A stretch of 38,847 nt of DNA from an uncultured Clostridia bacterium (GCA_947369085.1 CANBJR010000019.1:1-38847), one strand, 5' to 3'. Shown: positions 8,405 to 15,958, counted from the stretch's first letter. Notes: generated by a model not told the origin, from the letters alone. Program-made: numbers and translations.

Positions 8405-8702
8405 AGGGTTTACCTCCTGTTTAATAATTTTTGAAATTGTGTGTTGACATTTAAAGGTCTGTCTGACCGTGCGCTTAAAGCTCCGCCGAGCGGTATCGGT
8501 GTTTAAAGCTCTCCGACAAGAGCAATATTAAAAGCCCCCGAAAATCGGGAGCTTATAACCTGAAAATATGAAATTGTGGGCAAAAGTAAAAGGAGTATTT
8601 GAAATACCCCTTTAAAACCCTTTTAATTTCGTTTAATTTGCATTTAATTGAATTTGTGGTGTAACTTTACATTTTGAATAGAAAATGCGATACAGAGGAA
8701 AT
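8405..8702. other. Noncoding gap with hairpins between MuF module and scaffold
   Basis: No convincing gene is visible in this 298-base AT-rich stretch. On the minus strand it contains two terminator-like hairpins (8591-8612 and 8532-8554). It also has a leader motif just before the scaffold gene (ACACACAATTTCAAA, then CAGGAGGTAAA) that is nearly repeated before the AbrB-like gene near 17712-17745. A shorter echo (CCCACAATTTCA) lies at 8567-8578. The AT-rich block 8611-8660 resembles sequence near the phage left end at 25230-25290. Confidence 0.7.
8529..8556 (-). terminator. Intrinsic terminator-like hairpin before scaffold gene
   Basis: Minus strand: AAGCTCCCG, loop, CGGGGGCTT followed by TTA, a nine-pair stem with one C/A mismatch and a short T run. 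A second weaker hairpin (8591-8612; AGGGGTATTT / AATACTCCT then TTTTA) lies upstream. They follow the MuF toxin-like module, so they may limit transcription into the capsid genes unless antitermination or a local promoter acts. Confidence 0.5.
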
Positions 8703-8957
8703 TTAACTCATTCTTTTTTGTTCAAGAAGAGTATCATATATAAAATACATTTCACGACCCTTTTTATTTACAGTATCATCATTGTCCATTCCTGAATCAA
8801 CAGTTTCCATAGTTATCTCATCCTGAAAGTCGCTAACATTGTCTACATCAAAATAGACTTTATCGTCTGTTTCTTTGATATTAGTTACCATTTTGTACGC
8901 ATAGGGAATTTGGGTTTTAAGAAAATCAAAATCTTTTTTCTGTAGAAAGAAAGTCAT
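8703..8957 (-). CDS. Small acidic protein next to MuF; candidate immunity protein
   Basis: This 84-residue protein is acidic (about 19 Asp/Glu against 12 Lys/Arg) and matches no family I recognise. It starts nine bases after the stop of the MuF gene, whose C-terminus looks like a nuclease toxin, and is followed by terminator-like hairpins. Phage MuF toxins are often followed by a small, poorly conserved, acidic immunity gene, so that is the leading inference. The start 'MTFFLQKKDFDFLK' has a GGTGATC-type ribosome site of ordinary quality. A virion accessory role is the alternative. Confidence 0.65.
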   Translation of the reverse strand: MTFFLQKKDFDFLKTQIPYAYKMVTNIKETDDKVYFDVDNVSDFQDEITMETVDSGMDNDDTVNKKGREMYFIYDTLLEQKRMS

Positions 8958-8965
8958 ATGATCAC

Positions 8966-10612
8966 CTACTTCAAATTGACTTGTATTAAATTACCATCGT
9001 GAGGATTAACTGTTACACCACACTTATCAGTATAGTGTAAAATGCTGTTGCCATTATGCGTGGATTTTGTTTTTCCGTTAATCAAAGCATCTTTAATATC
9101 ATTTAACGGCACTCCGTTTCTTGTTCTGTTTTCGTGTTTCGGATCGTTCTTTGTACCGAATACACGTTCAAGAAAATGTTTGCTTTGAGATTTTATTTCA
9201 ATATTTGCAGAGGTAGTTAGTCCAACAAGTTCATTTTGAACCCTATTATAATATTCTTCGTATTTATCAAAACCCGTTAATGGAGATAACATACCTTTAT
9301 CAACAGAATTTACATAATTTTTCAAAAGAGTATATCTTTCAGTATCATTATACTTCACATTATAATATTCTGCAAGTGTTTTGATATTATTTATGTTATG
9401 CTCACTGCTCCAAGTTCTATAATACTTATTTGCAGAATGCACAGCTTTTTGTGATGTACTTCTGCCAAATCCCGAAACCTGTGTCCGTGAGTTATCCGGG
9501 AGCAAATCGGTTCTCCTGCAAAATGCATTCAGCTCCGATTCTTGTCTTTTAAGCTTTTTCGAATGCCAATTAAATTCTTTTTGAAGATTCTTTAAAAGCT
9601 CCTCATCGGAAAGGTTGTTGATAGCTTCATCACAGGCGGCAAGCGTTCGCTTTGTCTGCCTGATTCTGCGTTCTAACGCTCTCTGATACTGTTCTGCTTC
9701 GTAGAGTGTATGCATTGAACCGTCCGGGAATTCTATATTTTCCGCATCAAGTTCCTCAAGGTCTTTTTCGGAATACATACGGGTTGAACCCTCAAAGTAC
9801 GGAAACCAGTCGTGCCGACAGTTCCAGCCCTTGAAGCCGTCACCTGTGCCGTAGCCGATGTCAGACAGAGAAAGGTAACCTTTGCGACCGCTCAGGCTTA
9901 CTATTTGACCCTGCCAGCTTGCGTGGGAGGGGCGTGCGCCTGCGTGTGCGGTAATCTCCATAAGGTCACAATCAAGCTCACGGGCGTTTGCAAGGCAAAT
10001 TTCGCCTGTGGTCTGACCTATGCCTGTCATAACATTACGGCGAACGGCAACGTCAAGCCTGTCACGGTGTCCGGACGAATACAGAACAAAAGCACCCTCG
10101 GAAGCAATCTGTTTTATTGCATCAACAATCGCCTGTTGCGGAGAAAACGCTCCGCTTTCGGCTTTCATTTCTGCAAGCGCACAGGCATTTATAAACCCTG
10201 TCTGCGAGGTAACAGCTGTTGTTCGTGTCAGGTTGCTTATGTTTCCCGAAGTCTTTTTATAGCCTGCCTCAAGCGTTTGCATTTGCGAGGCAGACACTTT
10301 AATTGACTTCGGATTCAGTCCGTTAGCACGATAAATTTCATTGTCATACTCCGTTGCAGTTACAGCTGCATCTTCAAACAGCTTTTGTAGCTGTTCTTCG
10401 GTTTTGTTCGTGTACTTCGATAAAGACTTTAGAACATCTGAATTAAGTGTACCGATCTGCTGCATTGCGTTTAGCTGTAATTTGCCTGTTTCGGTAATAA
10501 TACCTGTTTTGCTGATTCTCCTCGCAACATCCCGGACGATTTCTTCTTCAAGTTGGGAGTAAAGTTTCAGAATGTCATCGGCACAGTGGGCGAGCTGGTC
10601 GGGGGTCAGCAT
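8966..10612 (-). CDS. MuF/minor capsid 2 head morphogenesis protein with C-terminal toxin-like domain
   Basis: This 548-residue protein is a head morphogenesis protein in its first 300 residues: 'QAIVDAIKQIASEG', 'RRNVMTGIGQTTGEICL', 'AHAGARPSHASWQGQ' and 'GFKGWNCRHDWFPY' (His/Cys-rich) are diagnostic for the Firmicutes MuF/min_cap2 family. A helical linker (about 300-470) follows. The last 76 residues ('IKSQSKHFLERVFG', 'NGVPLNDIKDALING', 'GVTVNPHDGNLIQV') look like a BECR-type nuclease domain as found on polymorphic phage MuF toxins, with His479 in 'KHF' a possible catalytic residue. The portal stop and this start overlap (TAATG). MuF is packaged in the capsid, so the domain could enter cells with the DNA. 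Toxin function is inferred. Confidence 0.85.
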   Translation of the reverse strand: MLTPDQLAHCADDILKLYSQLEEEIVRDVARRISKTGIITETGKLQLNAMQQIGTLNSDVLKSLSKYTNKTEEQLQKLFEDAAVTATEYDNEIYRANGLNPKSIKVSASQMQTLEAGYKKTSGNISNLTRTTAVTSQTGFINACALAEMKAESGAFSPQQAIVDAIKQIASEGAFVLYSSGHRDRLDVAVRRNVMTGIGQTTGEICLANARELDCDLMEITAHAGARPSHASWQGQIVSLSGRKGYLSLSDIGYGTGDGFKGWNCRHDWFPYFEGSTRMYSEKDLEELDAENIEFPDGSMHTLYEAEQYQRALERRIRQTKRTLAACDEAINNLSDEELLKNLQKEFNWHSKKLKRQESELNAFCRRTDLLPDNSRTQVSGFGRSTSQKAVHSANKYYRTWSSEHNINNIKTLAEYYNVKYNDTERYTLLKNYVNSVDKGMLSPLTGFDKYEEYYNRVQNELVGLTTSANIEIKSQSKHFLERVFGTKNDPKHENRTRNGVPLNDIKDALINGKTKSTHNGNSILHYTDKCGVTVNPHDGNLIQVNLK

Positions 10613-12027
10613 TAAGTGCCACCTCCGCCAAATAAACCGCCGCTTTCAGGTAACATTTCCTGCGCTTGTTCGTCATCCACACCGTAACGCCACTTGAGAT
10701 AGTCGGTTTTCTTACGGATTCCGCTGTTGACTTCGTTGAGCTGTATAGCCTGCTCCTTGTCCTGATCCTCCAGAACCCCGTCACCCCAGTTGACGCTGAC
10801 TTCGTAATCTCCTGCCGGGGCAAGATGACAAACCGTGGTCATAACGTCACAAGCGTATATGTAGTCCTTGAGAACAGACTCCAAAGAGGTCTGCATATCG
10901 TTTACCGCCGTGTAACTTCGCTGTTTCGAGGCTTTAATTTCCTCTGCTGTTTTATCAACATTCTGCGGATTGGATAAAGTGCCGTAGGCAAGAGAGCAGT
11001 TAAATTCAATCTGTCTTTTGATTTCGTTTAAGCCTCTTGCGTAAGCTTCGTCACGCAAAGTAGGATTGTAGACATTGTAAAAGGCTTTGCCTTCATCATC
11101 TGTAGAAACCTCGAATTTCCTGAACAGACGTTCGCTTGTTTCAGGCATTTCAAAACTGTTTGCTTCACCGTCAGCCGATGGCTTTTTCCTCAAAACTTCC
11201 TCACCGGCGTGGACTGCAAGTTCGCCGCCTTTATACTCCCACAAGTACCTGTCCCACTGCATATCGGCTTCCTTGAGCTGTTTTACGGCTCTGCTGTAAA
11301 CCGATACGCCGAGCGGACTGTCTTTATCAATCTGATTTGCAAACGGCACTCGCCAGAAAGCAAACAGAGGACGGTCAACGCCCTCTATTATGATAATCGG
11401 TTCAAATCCGCTCCATATATCAAACTTTTCCGGGTCTGTTTCCTGACCGAGCGAATCGTAGGAGTGTGACACAAAAAAGTGGCTTTCAATCGTGTGACTT
11501 CGTGTTTCGTAATCATAAACCTGTTTTTCAAGTCGGGTGTAATACCATTCGCCCTTGCACTGCTGGTCAATAAAAATTGCACCCGTAATATGTTCGCTGT
11601 CGTAATGTATCGGAATGAAGTTATCCTGCGTAATACAGTCAGGCAGGATAACGCCGTTTTTAACATACGGCTTGAACACAATGCCACCGCAGGCACAGCC
11701 TGATTCAAGCTTTATTCTTAAAACATTTTTCAAGCGTTCGTACTGTTTTTGCAAGAACTCCGCACGTTTAGAGCCTGTTATTTCCGACTCAAACTCAATC
11801 ATAATCAACCGAGCGAATTCCGAGGCTACGGAAGCACCGAGGTTCAGAGTCTTGCCGTGACAATCCTTTTCCCAGAACGGTTCATCGTGATAAATTCCGA
11901 GCCAGTCCTCCATAGCGTCGTCCATATTTTCATAGAGGTAACTGTCGTTGACCTCCTGTGGAAACAGCTTCTTTGCGAGGTTTCGCAGCCAGTCTGAAAT
12001 TATAAATGATCTTTTTATTGTTCTCAA
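10612..12027 (-). CDS. Phage portal protein, SPP1/A118-like
   Basis: The roughly 471-residue product is a portal protein, the dodecameric DNA channel at the capsid vertex. Evidence: 'MDDAMEDWLGIYHDEPFWEK', 'LGASVASEFARLIMIEFESEI', 'YAYGTLSNPQNVDKTAEEI'-type region ('LAYGTLSNPQNVDKTAEEI') with 'QRSYTAVNDMQTSLESVL', all characteristic of Gram-positive SPP1/A118 portals, and position directly after TerL. The C-terminus is Gly-rich. I choose the TTG at 12027, which overlaps the TerL stop (TTGA) and has GGGGTGG eight bases upstream. A GTG at 12039 in the same frame is the alternative and would add four residues. Confidence 0.9.
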   Translation of the reverse strand: MRTIKRSFIISDWLRNLAKKLFPQEVNDSYLYENMDDAMEDWLGIYHDEPFWEKDCHGKTLNLGASVASEFARLIMIEFESEITGSKRAEFLQKQYERLKNVLRIKLESGCACGGIVFKPYVKNGVILPDCITQDNFIPIHYDSEHITGAIFIDQQCKGEWYYTRLEKQVYDYETRSHTIESHFFVSHSYDSLGQETDPEKFDIWSGFEPIIIIEGVDRPLFAFWRVPFANQIDKDSPLGVSVYSRAVKQLKEADMQWDRYLWEYKGGELAVHAGEEVLRKKPSADGEANSFEMPETSERLFRKFEVSTDDEGKAFYNVYNPTLRDEAYARGLNEIKRQIEFNCSLAYGTLSNPQNVDKTAEEIKASKQRSYTAVNDMQTSLESVLKDYIYACDVMTTVCHLAPAGDYEVSVNWGDGVLEDQDKEQAIQLNEVNSGIRKKTDYLKWRYGVDDEQAQEMLPESGGLFGGGGT

Positions 12028-13274
12028 TCGGTGTTCCACCCCTTATACTTAAATTTCCTTTTCAATATTGTTGCGCAGAAATAGCGTATATCGTCCATTG
12101 CGTGGTCATTTTCCTTAATAACCTTGTCTTCTTCCGATTTATCGTCCCAACGGTACATACCGAATTCTTCCTGCGAGGCTTTGCAGTCAGCTCCGATTTT
12201 CACAAGCCCGTTTTTAAGCATCTGACCTGTGATTCTGATACCGTTTATAACGTCATTTTTCGCATTCTTTGTGTAAAACTTTCCGTGTCTGCGGATAGTT
12301 TCTTTAAAGGATGCAGCGGAAGGGTCTACAACAACATATTCTATATAATGGTCGCCTGCGAGCCTTTCAAGTTCAGTGTAATACTCTTCATCGGTGAGCT
12401 GTCTGCCTTCCTTACGACTGTTGTAGTAGTATTCCTTAGCGCGGATAGCCTCTTTGTCAGTCACGCACCACAAGCCCATGCTGCAAGGGTTTATAGTACC
12501 GTAGTCCACGGATATATACCATTCGCCCTTAAGATTGCTTTCCGCACCGTGCCACAGATTTTCTTTGATATTATCATTAAAATCCTGATAAACAAGACCC
12601 TCGGCAATAACCCATTCACCGAGGATAAAACGGCGGAAGAATGTTCCGACATACAGACTGTAGTAACGCTGCTTGACCTTTTCGGACAAGCTGAGGTTAT
12701 CATCCATAAGGAACTTTAGCCGCAGAGCGTGCTTTTCTTCAGCTTTTAATACCCATTCCCGGTAAAACCAGTGATTAGGATTATCTGGGTTGCAGTTGAA
12801 CCAAAACCTTGCACCCTCAACAGAGCAACGGGCAAGACCCTGCTCAACGAATGACCGAGGCATCAGAGCAACCTCATCGAATAAAATTCCGGCAAGCGTA
12901 ACACCCTGAATCAAGTCCTGCGAGCTTTCGTCTTTACCGCCGAAAATATAAAATGTGTTTGTTTTACCTTTTTTACTGACGGTCAGAAGATTCTCACTGC
13001 GTTTATCCTTGATATTGTAGCGACCGCTCATCATATTGATAAGCGGCTTTATAACGTTTCGGCGGCAAGATCCTACTGTTTTGCCGCATATGGCGAAATT
13101 GCAGTCTGAAAAATTTTCCATAGCCCATATCAGAAATGATATAGACATACTGACGGTTTTACCCGAACGGACAGAACCGTCTGCAATAATAGCGTCATAT
13201 TTATCCTTGATTCCGTCAACCTGCCACCAACTCAGGACTTTAAGCTGTTTTTTGGAAAAAGGCTTAAACTTCAT
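12024..13274 (-). CDS. terL: Terminase large subunit
   Basis: The 416-residue product is the packaging motor. The ATPase part has Walker A GSVRSGKT (33-40) and Walker B 'GILFDE' (D133, E134). The C-terminal nuclease part has 'SVDYGTINP', 'VVVDPSAASF' and 'DHAMDDIRYF', supplying metal-binding aspartates. The start at 13274 is chosen because AGGAGG lies nine bases upstream and the ATG falls inside the TerS stop region (11-base overlap); an upstream start at 13325 would overlap TerS by 62 bases. It is of the PBSX/Gram-positive type rather than close to Mu gp28 in visible motifs. Confidence 0.95.
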   Translation of the reverse strand: MKFKPFSKKQLKVLSWWQVDGIKDKYDAIIADGSVRSGKTVSMSISFLIWAMENFSDCNFAICGKTVGSCRRNVIKPLINMMSGRYNIKDKRSENLLTVSKKGKTNTFYIFGGKDESSQDLIQGVTLAGILFDEVALMPRSFVEQGLARCSVEGARFWFNCNPDNPNHWFYREWVLKAEEKHALRLKFLMDDNLSLSEKVKQRYYSLYVGTFFRRFILGEWVIAEGLVYQDFNDNIKENLWHGAESNLKGEWYISVDYGTINPCSMGLWCVTDKEAIRAKEYYYNSRKEGRQLTDEEYYTELERLAGDHYIEYVVVDPSAASFKETIRRHGKFYTKNAKNDVINGIRITGQMLKNGLVKIGADCKASQEEFGMYRWDDKSEEDKVIKENDHAMDDIRYFCATILKRKFKYKGWNTD

Positions 13275-13599
13275 CAGCAAAAGCCTCCTTACCTGCGCCT
13301 GCAAGAGCTTCAATAAGTCCGTCATCAGCTTCTACAACTGTTTCAGGCTTGAAGTATTCTGCGTACAGCCTGATTGCCTGCGTGTTGCCTGCACGGCATT
13401 TTTTCAGAAGTGCTTCACGAACAGAAGTCAGCTCGTGCATTTCGTATTTTTCAATAAGAGCATTCAGCTTTTTACGGAAATCCTTTGACTTGAGAACTCC
13501 GTAAGAGAGTGCCAAAGACTTCAAATCCTCAACAATATTAAATTCCTGCTTTGTATTTGTGTCCTTGAGTAACTGCTCAAGCCTTGACAGTTTGTCCAT
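13264..13599 (-). CDS. Putative terminase small subunit
   Basis: This 111-residue protein precedes TerL and overlaps it by 11 bases, the classical TerS position. It is helical, with a basic central region ('SKDFRKKLNALIEKYEMHE', 'VREALLKKCRAGN') and an acidic C-terminal 'DGLIEALAGAGKEAF' tail that resembles the TerL-interacting ends of small terminases. A Mu gp27-like gene upstream (14678-15238) belongs to a family also proposed to act as TerS, so the division of labour is unclear. GGAGGTG lies six bases before the ATG. Confidence 0.72.
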   Translation of the reverse strand: MDKLSRLEQLLKDTNTKQEFNIVEDLKSLALSYGVLKSKDFRKKLNALIEKYEMHELTSVREALLKKCRAGNTQAIRLYAEYFKPETVVEADDGLIEALAGAGKEAFADEV

Positions 13600-13623
13600 T
13601 CTGCACCTCCAAACCTTTAATAA

Positions 13624-13652
13624 AAGCTCCCTGCCGTTTAAGGTGGGAGCTT
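13624..13652 (-). terminator. Intrinsic terminator after small lipoprotein gene
   Basis: Minus strand: AAGCTCCC, 13-base loop, GGGAGCTT, then TTATT, giving a perfect 8-bp stem. The lipoprotein stop codon (13638-13640) lies in its loop. It closely resembles the hairpin at 8532-8554. It would stop late transcription before TerS unless read through, for example by NusG-like antitermination. Confidence 0.6.
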
Positions 13653-13961
13653 ATCTCTTGCTTTTTCATATGTTTCTTTGTCTACTGTCTGCCATTCAGA
13701 TCTTACAGAACTATCTTCATAAGTAATGTTATATCTGACTTCGTATTCTTCCTCGTGATGTACCGTTTTGGTATCCGGAAGCAGAACAAATTCGTCCAAA
13801 TACCAGTTGTACTTATACACATAATCTGTTTCAACGCTGTCAACTGCAGGTGTGTATCTGACTTCAACAGCTTCTCTGCCTGTTTCCACAAAGCTGTTGC
13901 AACCGCACAAAAGAGCAACAATAAGCATAAAAGCTAACATAAAAGCGATTATTTTTTTCAT
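13638..13961 (-). CDS. Small lipoprotein between antiterminator and terminase genes
   Basis: This 107-residue protein has a lipoprotein signal, 'MKKIIAFMLAFMLIVALL' then Cys in 'CGCNSF', so it should be anchored outside the host membrane. The mature part is acidic and Tyr-rich ('TDYVYKYNWYLDEF', 'HHEEEYEVRYNITYED'), with alternating strand character and no family I recognise. It sits between the NusG-like gene and TerS, flanked upstream by a long inverted repeat and downstream by a terminator that spans its stop. This gives it the outline of a moron with its own transcription unit, but no good -35/-10 pair is visible. GAGAGGTG precedes the ATG. Confidence 0.78.
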   Translation of the reverse strand: MKKIIAFMLAFMLIVALLCGCNSFVETGREAVEVRYTPAVDSVETDYVYKYNWYLDEFVLLPDTKTVHHEEEYEVRYNITYEDSSVRSEWQTVDKETYEKARDKLPP

Positions 13962-14156
13962 TTTGCACCTCTCAAAAATCCGAATTAATATATTAAAACA
14001 GCGGCTTTATTGTCTTAGATGGTAAATATTTGAAAGAAGATAAATTCCGGAGGGCTAAAGCCGCTGTTTTAAACTGATTTATGTAAAGCTTCGCCATCCG
14101 CTAACTTGTGTTATCGGTGATTAAGCTTTGACAGCCTTTCATCAAGCGGAGACGAA
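13962..14156. other. Noncoding region with a 15-bp perfect inverted repeat
   Basis: No convincing gene is visible. The main feature is AAAACAGCGGCTTTA at 13995-14009, exactly inverted as TAAAGCCGCTGTTTT at 14058-14072, spanning 48 bases of loop. Folded as RNA this makes a long hairpin directly downstream of the NusG-like gene, with T residues at both 3' ends. A 34-codon frame starting near 14088 has no good ribosome site. Possible roles are terminator, antiterminator recognition element or mRNA stabiliser. Confidence 0.7.
13995..14072. repeat. 15-bp perfect inverted repeat (long hairpin)
   Basis: The arms AAAACAGCGGCTTTA (13995-14009) and its exact complement (14058-14072) would form a 15-bp stem closed by a 48-base loop. 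It lies between the NusG-like gene and the small lipoprotein gene. The minus strand arm ends GCTGTTTTAATAT, so it may terminate weakly. Confidence 0.75.
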
Positions 14157-14681
14157 TCAATCCTCTGTCTGTTCCGGCGTTTGTTCTGTGTCTTCCACAA
14201 AAGACACCTTAATTTCTTTTTCTTCTCCCGCAACGGTAACCTTTACCGTTGCTTTCTTGTATCTGCGTTCAACTTTTGTAATATTGTCGATATAGTCGGA
14301 TAAAAATCCGCTTATAACCTCATAGCTGTTATCGTCCTTGAATTTCAGCACTGACGGCTGTGCAAGCAACTCCGAAAGTTTAAGGATAAACTCTGTTTCG
14401 TTTTTGCTTAACGGTGTAGGGTTCTGACCGCCGCCGAGAATTTTTATAATGCCGTAAATACCGCTCATTGCGTAATACTTCGACCAGTTGTAATCCATAT
14501 AGATGAAAACATAGCCTGCGAAAACTATGTACATCTGTTGTTTCCATTTACCGCCTTTGCGGATAACTCTGTTTTCTGTGGGAACAACTGCCGAAAATCC
14601 TCTTTTTCGGAGCTGTTCGGCAATATCAAGCTCACTGCCTGTTCTGACGTGGAGTACATACCATTTATGATTATTTATCAT
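14157..14681 (-). CDS. NusG-like (LoaP-type) transcription antiterminator
   Basis: This 174-residue protein has an NGN domain (residues 5-105): 'WYVLHVRTGSELDIAEQLRKRG', 'VVPTENRVIRKGGKWKQQ', 'FAGYVFIYMDYN' and the 'GIYGIIKILGG' strand are hallmarks of NusG paralogues that bind RNA polymerase. The C-terminal part (about 125-165) fits a KOW-like domain, and the end is acidic. Specialised paralogues such as LoaP and RfaH cause processive antitermination of long operons. Its ATG overlaps the stop of the gp27-like gene (ATGA), so it is made with the first late genes, upstream of several hairpin terminators at 13.6 and 8.5 kb. Acting on the phage late operon is an inference. Confidence 0.88.
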   Translation of the reverse strand: MINNHKWYVLHVRTGSELDIAEQLRKRGFSAVVPTENRVIRKGGKWKQQMYIVFAGYVFIYMDYNWSKYYAMSGIYGIIKILGGGQNPTPLSKNETEFILKLSELLAQPSVLKFKDDNSYEVISGFLSDYIDNITKVERRYKKATVKVTVAGEEKEIKVSFVEDTEQTPEQTED

Positions 14682-15238
14682 TGCGATTCCTCCTTTGCCT
14701 GCTGTTTCAGCTTATTAATTTCATCCATAAGCTCGTTGTACAAGCGAGGATTGTTTTTCTTAATAGTGTCGTACAGCAAGCTCTGATTTTCTTCAAGAGC
14801 AATCTGCTTGTCTGACTTGACAGCAGTATCTGATTTCTTCTTGTAGGCAACCGCTCTGCAAAGTGCCGTAGCCTGTCGCAACAGCTTTTCGGGGGATATG
14901 CATTCAAGGTCAGTTTCTCCGAGTTGGGATACTGCGTCGAATACTTTCTGCGATGCTATACGCAAAATAGCTTCTGCCGGATCTAACTCGGGATAACGTT
15001 CCGTTTCCGTCAAGATCATTCTGAAATTTTCCTGTGAGATTCGGAGCTGTTGAGCGTTAGCGAGAAAACGCTGTGCATATCTGCTGACCGCCGCCTGCGA
15101 CAGCTTTTCACCGTTGTCTGCAAGGTAAGAAACAATCTCACGGTAGGTCTGACCGCTGACAAGCATTTGGTCAACGGTGTCTTTAAGGTCAAGCGGAAGC
15201 TTGTCAATCTTTCCGACCGCCCTGCGATTACGGCTCAT
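14678..15238 (-). CDS. Mu gp27-like protein (DUF3486 family)
   Basis: This 186-residue protein begins 'MSRNRRAVGKIDKLPLDLKDTVDQML', the conserved start of the Mu gp27/DUF3486 family, followed by a helix-turn-helix-like 'GQTYREIVSYLADNGEKLSQAAVSRYAQRF' and a helical C-terminus. The family precedes TerL in Mu-like phages and has been suggested to act as the small terminase. I use the ATG at 15238, with GAGGTG just upstream; an earlier in-frame start at 15277 would overlap the preceding gene. It is translationally coupled to the NusG-like gene downstream. Confidence 0.85.
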   Translation of the reverse strand: MSRNRRAVGKIDKLPLDLKDTVDQMLVSGQTYREIVSYLADNGEKLSQAAVSRYAQRFLANAQQLRISQENFRMILTETERYPELDPAEAILRIASQKVFDAVSQLGETDLECISPEKLLRQATALCRAVAYKKKSDTAVKSDKQIALEENQSLLYDTIKKNNPRLYNELMDEINKLKQQAKEESQ

Positions 15239-15239
15239 A

Positions 15240-15572
15240 CTACACCTCAACCATTTCATCAAATATTTTGCCGGCAAGAAGTCCTATTCCTTTTGCAGTT
15301 AATTTTGCTTCAATGTCATTGTAATCCACATCAGCGATTTCTGCAGGCTGTTTTGTCTTTATGTGTCTTAAGCGTATGTAACCGCTTTCAGATAAATAGT
15401 TTATGCTGTCAAGATAATCTGCATCCTCTATATCATCAAGCGCATATTTCACATCTGCGAGTTGCTCATACTTATATCGCAAAAGATTAATTGCTCTTAT
15501 AACAGCACCATTGTTTTTTACAAAACGAGCGGCTCTGATTTTCTTCATAGCCTCATCCTTGTTTGGTGTCAT
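15240..15572 (-). CDS. Small DNA-binding-like protein at the Mu gp26 position
   Basis: This 110-residue protein is helical with a winged-helix feel: 'DEAMKKIRAARFVKNNGAVIRAINLLRYKYE', 'ADYLDSINYLSESGYIRLRHI', then 'LTAKGIGLLAGKI'. The last segment is reminiscent of winged-helix C-termini where a wing precedes a final helix. It lies between DUF2730-like and gp27-like genes, the place of Mu gp26. The start at 15572 is chosen because GGAGG lies eight bases upstream; an ATG at 15587 overlaps that site. DNA binding is inferred only from predicted fold. Confidence 0.7.
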   Translation of the reverse strand: MTPNKDEAMKKIRAARFVKNNGAVIRAINLLRYKYEQLADVKYALDDIEDADYLDSINYLSESGYIRLRHIKTKQPAEIADVDYNDIEAKLTAKGIGLLAGKIFDEMVEV

Positions 15573-15576
15573 TATT

Positions 15577-15903
15577 TTATCCTCCATCCCGTTTAATTAA
15601 TAAATCGTATATTTTATCAATCTTCTTATCCGATTGAGTTTGTAATCTGTAAAAATCAGATTTAGGAATAAAATTTTCCTTAATAAGGTCAACATCAGCC
15701 TGAAGCCTTTCAACATTTTTATTTAAATCTGATTTAATATCCTTAAGCTCATCCTTAGTTACATAGGACAACTGTATTTCTTTAATTTCTTTGTCGTGTC
15801 TGTCAGCCTGATTAATTGTTCTCTTGAGAAAAAATCCGATTATTGCAATTGCTCCTGTGACAATCAATCCGAACAGCCACCAAGTATCAGCCGTAAAATT
15901 CAT
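15577..15903 (-). CDS. Mu gp25-like membrane/coiled-coil protein (DUF2730-like)
   Basis: This 108-residue protein has one N-terminal membrane segment (residues 7-28, 'WWLFGLIVTGAIAIIGFFL') followed by a long coiled coil ('HDKEIKEIQLSYVTKDELKD', 'LNKNVERLQADVDLIKEN') ending in a basic 'KIYDLLIKRDGG'. Membrane helix plus coiled coil at this position matches the Mu gp25/DUF2730 type, which opens the head gene cluster in Mu-like phages. The ATG at 15903 is preceded by TTTTTTTGGAG, where the T run belongs to the terminator at 15914-15958. It is thus the first gene of the late operon. Confidence 0.75.
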   Translation of the reverse strand: MNFTADTWWLFGLIVTGAIAIIGFFLKRTINQADRHDKEIKEIQLSYVTKDELKDIKSDLNKNVERLQADVDLIKENFIPKSDFYRLQTQSDKKIDKIYDLLIKRDGG

Positions 15904-15913
15904 AATTAACTCC

Positions 15914-15958
15914 AAAAAAATAAGGTATTATCAAGTTTCTAACTCAATAATACCTTAT
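15914..15958 (-). terminator. Intrinsic terminator between Mor gene and late operon
   Basis: Minus strand: ATAAGGTATTAT, 15-base loop, ATAATACCTTAT followed by seven T residues; the 12-bp stem is perfect. It would end early transcription after the Mor gene. A candidate late -10 (TATTAT, 15947-15952) lies in its 5' arm, so late transcripts starting near 15940 would lack that arm and pass through. Confidence 0.8.

Noticed and set aside
13985..14090. A 34-codon minus-strand frame beginning 'MAKLYINQFKTAAL'
   Set aside because: It coincides with the inverted repeat, has no ribosome site and shows no protein-like pattern.
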